Origin: Planctomycetaceae bacterium UBA6172
GTDB taxonomy: Bacteria > Planctomycetota > Planctomycetia > Pirellulales > Pirellulaceae
NCBI GenBank assembly: GCA_002422955.1
Contig: DITY01000304.1
Location: 1 to 7,490, forward strand
Reading direction: 5' to 3'
DNA: 7,490 bases
Shown piece after piece: positions 6,230 through 7,490 of this stretch (positions are counted from its first letter, which is position 1; each line of letters begins with the position of its first letter). A model generated the notes under the pieces. The model saw nothing but the letters and a program-made list of their open reading frames with translations, was not told the DNA's origin and ran no database searches. The position numbers and the translations under genes are program-made.

Positions 6230-7490
6230 ATGCGACTTCCCGCCATGCACGCAGCTGCTCTTCGTATCGCGTTGATCATCGCCGCGCTGTCGCTGTCGCA
6301 GCGGACAGAGGCGGACGAGTTCTTCGAAACCCGAATCCGTCCGGTGTTGGTGGAGCACTGCTACGAATGCCATGCGTCGGCGTTAGCGGAACCCGGCGGC
6401 GGATTGGTGCTCGACCACCGCGAAGCGCTCCGCCGCGGTGGCGAATCGGGGGCGGTGATCAGCGACAACGATCCGGCCGCCAGCTTGTTGCTGAAAGCCT
6501 TGCGCTATGAATCGCTGGAAATGCCGCCCGCCGGAAGATTGCCCGATGATGTGATAGCCGATTTCGAAAGCTGGGTTCGCGGCGGTGCGATCGATCCGCG
6601 CGACGCGCCACCGTCGGCGGTGGAAGCGGCCGAAGCGGCTTGGCAGGCGAAGTTGGCCGAGCGCCGCCAGTGGTGGAGCATGCAGCCACCGCGACTGAGC
6701 GAACCGCCCCTGCTAAGCGATGCGAGTGGCCTGAGTGACCCGGTCGATCATTTCATCCGCGCGGCGCTCGACGCCAACGGCTTGTCGCCCGCCCTCCCCG
6801 CCAAAGCCGCGACGTTGCTGCGACGCTTGTCGTTCGTGTTGACAGGTTTGCCCCCCGAACCGGAGGACCTGATCGCCTTCGAGACGGCTTTTGCCAAAAG
6901 TCCCTCGGCGGCCATGGCCCAGTGGGCTGATCGGTTGATGAGTTCGCCGCACTATGGCGAACGCCTGGCGCGTCACTGGATGGACGTGGTGCGATACACC
7001 GACACGTTCGGCTACGAATGGGACAACCCGGTCAAAGGTTCGTGGGAATACCGCGATTACCTGATCCGTGCCTTTCGCGACGACATCGGCTTCGACCAGT
7101 TGGTTCGCGAACAGATCGCGGGTGATCTGTTGGAAACGCCGCGGATCAATCCGCTCAGCGGCCTGAACGAAAGCTTGATCGGGCCGCTGTTCTTTCACAT
7201 GGGTGAGCATCGTCACGGCAGCAGTCTCGATTTCAACGGCATCCATCAGGAGATGATCGACAACAAGATCGACGCCTTCTCCAAAACGTTCCTCGGGATG
7301 ACGGTCGCCTGCGCGCGGTGCCACGATCACAAGCTCGATGCCGTCTCGCAAGCCGACTACTACGCCTTGGCTGGCGTCTTCATGACCCCGCGGTGGACCC
7401 CACGCGATCTCGATGCCTCGGCCGAACATGCCGCGGCGATCGAGGAGCTGAAACGCTTGCGGGCCGAGATCACCGCGCGGCTCGCCACGG
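6230..7490 (+). CDS. PSCyt1-DUF1549 planctomycete cytochrome-c-like protein, 3' end cut off by window
   Basis: An open frame of 420 codons runs from the ATG at 6230 to the window edge. Residues 1-28 resemble a signal peptide (hydrophobic core at about 11-23), so the product is probably exported. Residues 29-125 match the planctomycete cytochrome c domain PSCyt1: FFETRIRPVLVEHCYECH with a CxxCH haem motif at 44-48, a RRGGESGAVI block, and MPPAGRLPDDVI, where Met98 may be the distal haem ligand. Residues from about 170 to 380 match DUF1549 (PSCyt2): LLRRLSFVLTGLPP, SSPHYGERLARHWMDVVRY, REQIAGDLL, and a second CxxCH in CARCHDHK (361-368) followed by DYYALAGVF. The end (from about residue 396) is charged and helical. 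Complete relatives continue into a DUF1553 domain and reach roughly 800-1100 aa. The family is abundant in Planctomycetes and has no established function; roles in redox chemistry or polymer breakdown are proposals. An AGGG (6221-6224) five bases before the ATG is a weak ribosome binding site; Met6 (6245) is an alternative start. Confidence 0.94.
   Translation, partial: MRLPAMHAAALRIALIIAALSLSQRTEADEFFETRIRPVLVEHCYECHASALAEPGGGLVLDHREALRRGGESGAVISDNDPAASLLLKALRYESLEMPPAGRLPDDVIADFESWVRGGAIDPRDAPPSAVEAAEAAWQAKLAERRQWWSMQPPRLSEPPLLSDASGLSDPVDHFIRAALDANGLSPALPAKAATLLRRLSFVLTGLPPEPEDLIAFETAFAKSPSAAMAQWADRLMSSPHYGERLARHWMDVVRYTDTFGYEWDNPVKGSWEYRDYLIRAFRDDIGFDQLVREQIAGDLLETPRINPLSGLNESLIGPLFFHMGEHRHGSSLDFNGIHQEMIDNKIDAFSKTFLGMTVACARCHDHKLDAVSQADYYALAGVFMTPRWTPRDLDASAEHAAAIEELKRLRAEITARLAT

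Noticed and set aside
5912..6373. A 154-residue N-terminal extension of the permease up to an ATG at 6373
   Set aside because: It would overlap the start of the cytochrome-like gene on the other strand, is Arg/Ser-rich without membrane or domain features, and spans the TATAAT promoter. APC permeases normally begin shortly before TM1.
6713..7429. A 238-codon minus-strand open frame opposite the DUF1549 domain
   Set aside because: The plus-strand frame carries the full DUF1549 motif set, so this is its antisense shadow; no promoter or ribosome binding site supports it.

Overview
The window looks like ordinary chromosomal DNA from a planctomycete, probably of the Pirellula/Rhodopirellula group. 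The strongest evidence is the rightmost gene, which combines a planctomycete cytochrome-c-like domain (PSCyt1) with a DUF1549 (PSCyt2) domain, an architecture greatly expanded in that phylum. High GC content, weak or absent Shine-Dalgarno sequences and long shadow reading frames opposite real genes fit this. The assignment to a group is inference from gene content only.

Layout. Positions 1-386 (minus) hold most of a RuvX/YqgF nuclease gene whose 3' end lies outside the window. Six bases upstream of it on the same strand ends a very large mechanosensitive channel gene (393-4364, minus, 1323 aa). It encodes a signal peptide, a long Pro/Ala-rich linker, a periplasmic coiled-coil region, about eleven membrane segments and a textbook MscS core, i.e. 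the MscK/MscM (KefA/YjeP) type. A 203-base gap with no convincing terminator or promoter separates it from an APC-family amino acid permease (4568-5911, minus, 12 predicted membrane segments). A 318-base divergent intergenic region (5912-6229) carries a perfect TATAAT -10 box for the permease, a weaker candidate promoter for the gene on the right, and several small inverted repeats. From 6230 (plus) to the window end runs the N-terminal 420 codons of the PSCyt1-DUF1549 protein; a DUF1553 domain is expected beyond the edge.

How the genes relate. The channel and ruvX are close enough to be co-transcribed and perhaps translationally coupled, although their known roles (osmotic safety valve; pre-16S rRNA/Holliday junction nuclease) are unrelated. 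The permease may be transcribed from its own promoter and could read through into the channel gene. The cytochrome-like protein is divergent and probably belongs to a separate unit continuing to the right. I found no tRNA, rRNA, CRISPR array, insertion sequence, phage gene or defence system. No novel system is evident; the more interesting points are the unusual linker of the channel, the tight channel-ruvX pairing and the still uncharacterised PSCyt1-DUF1549 family.
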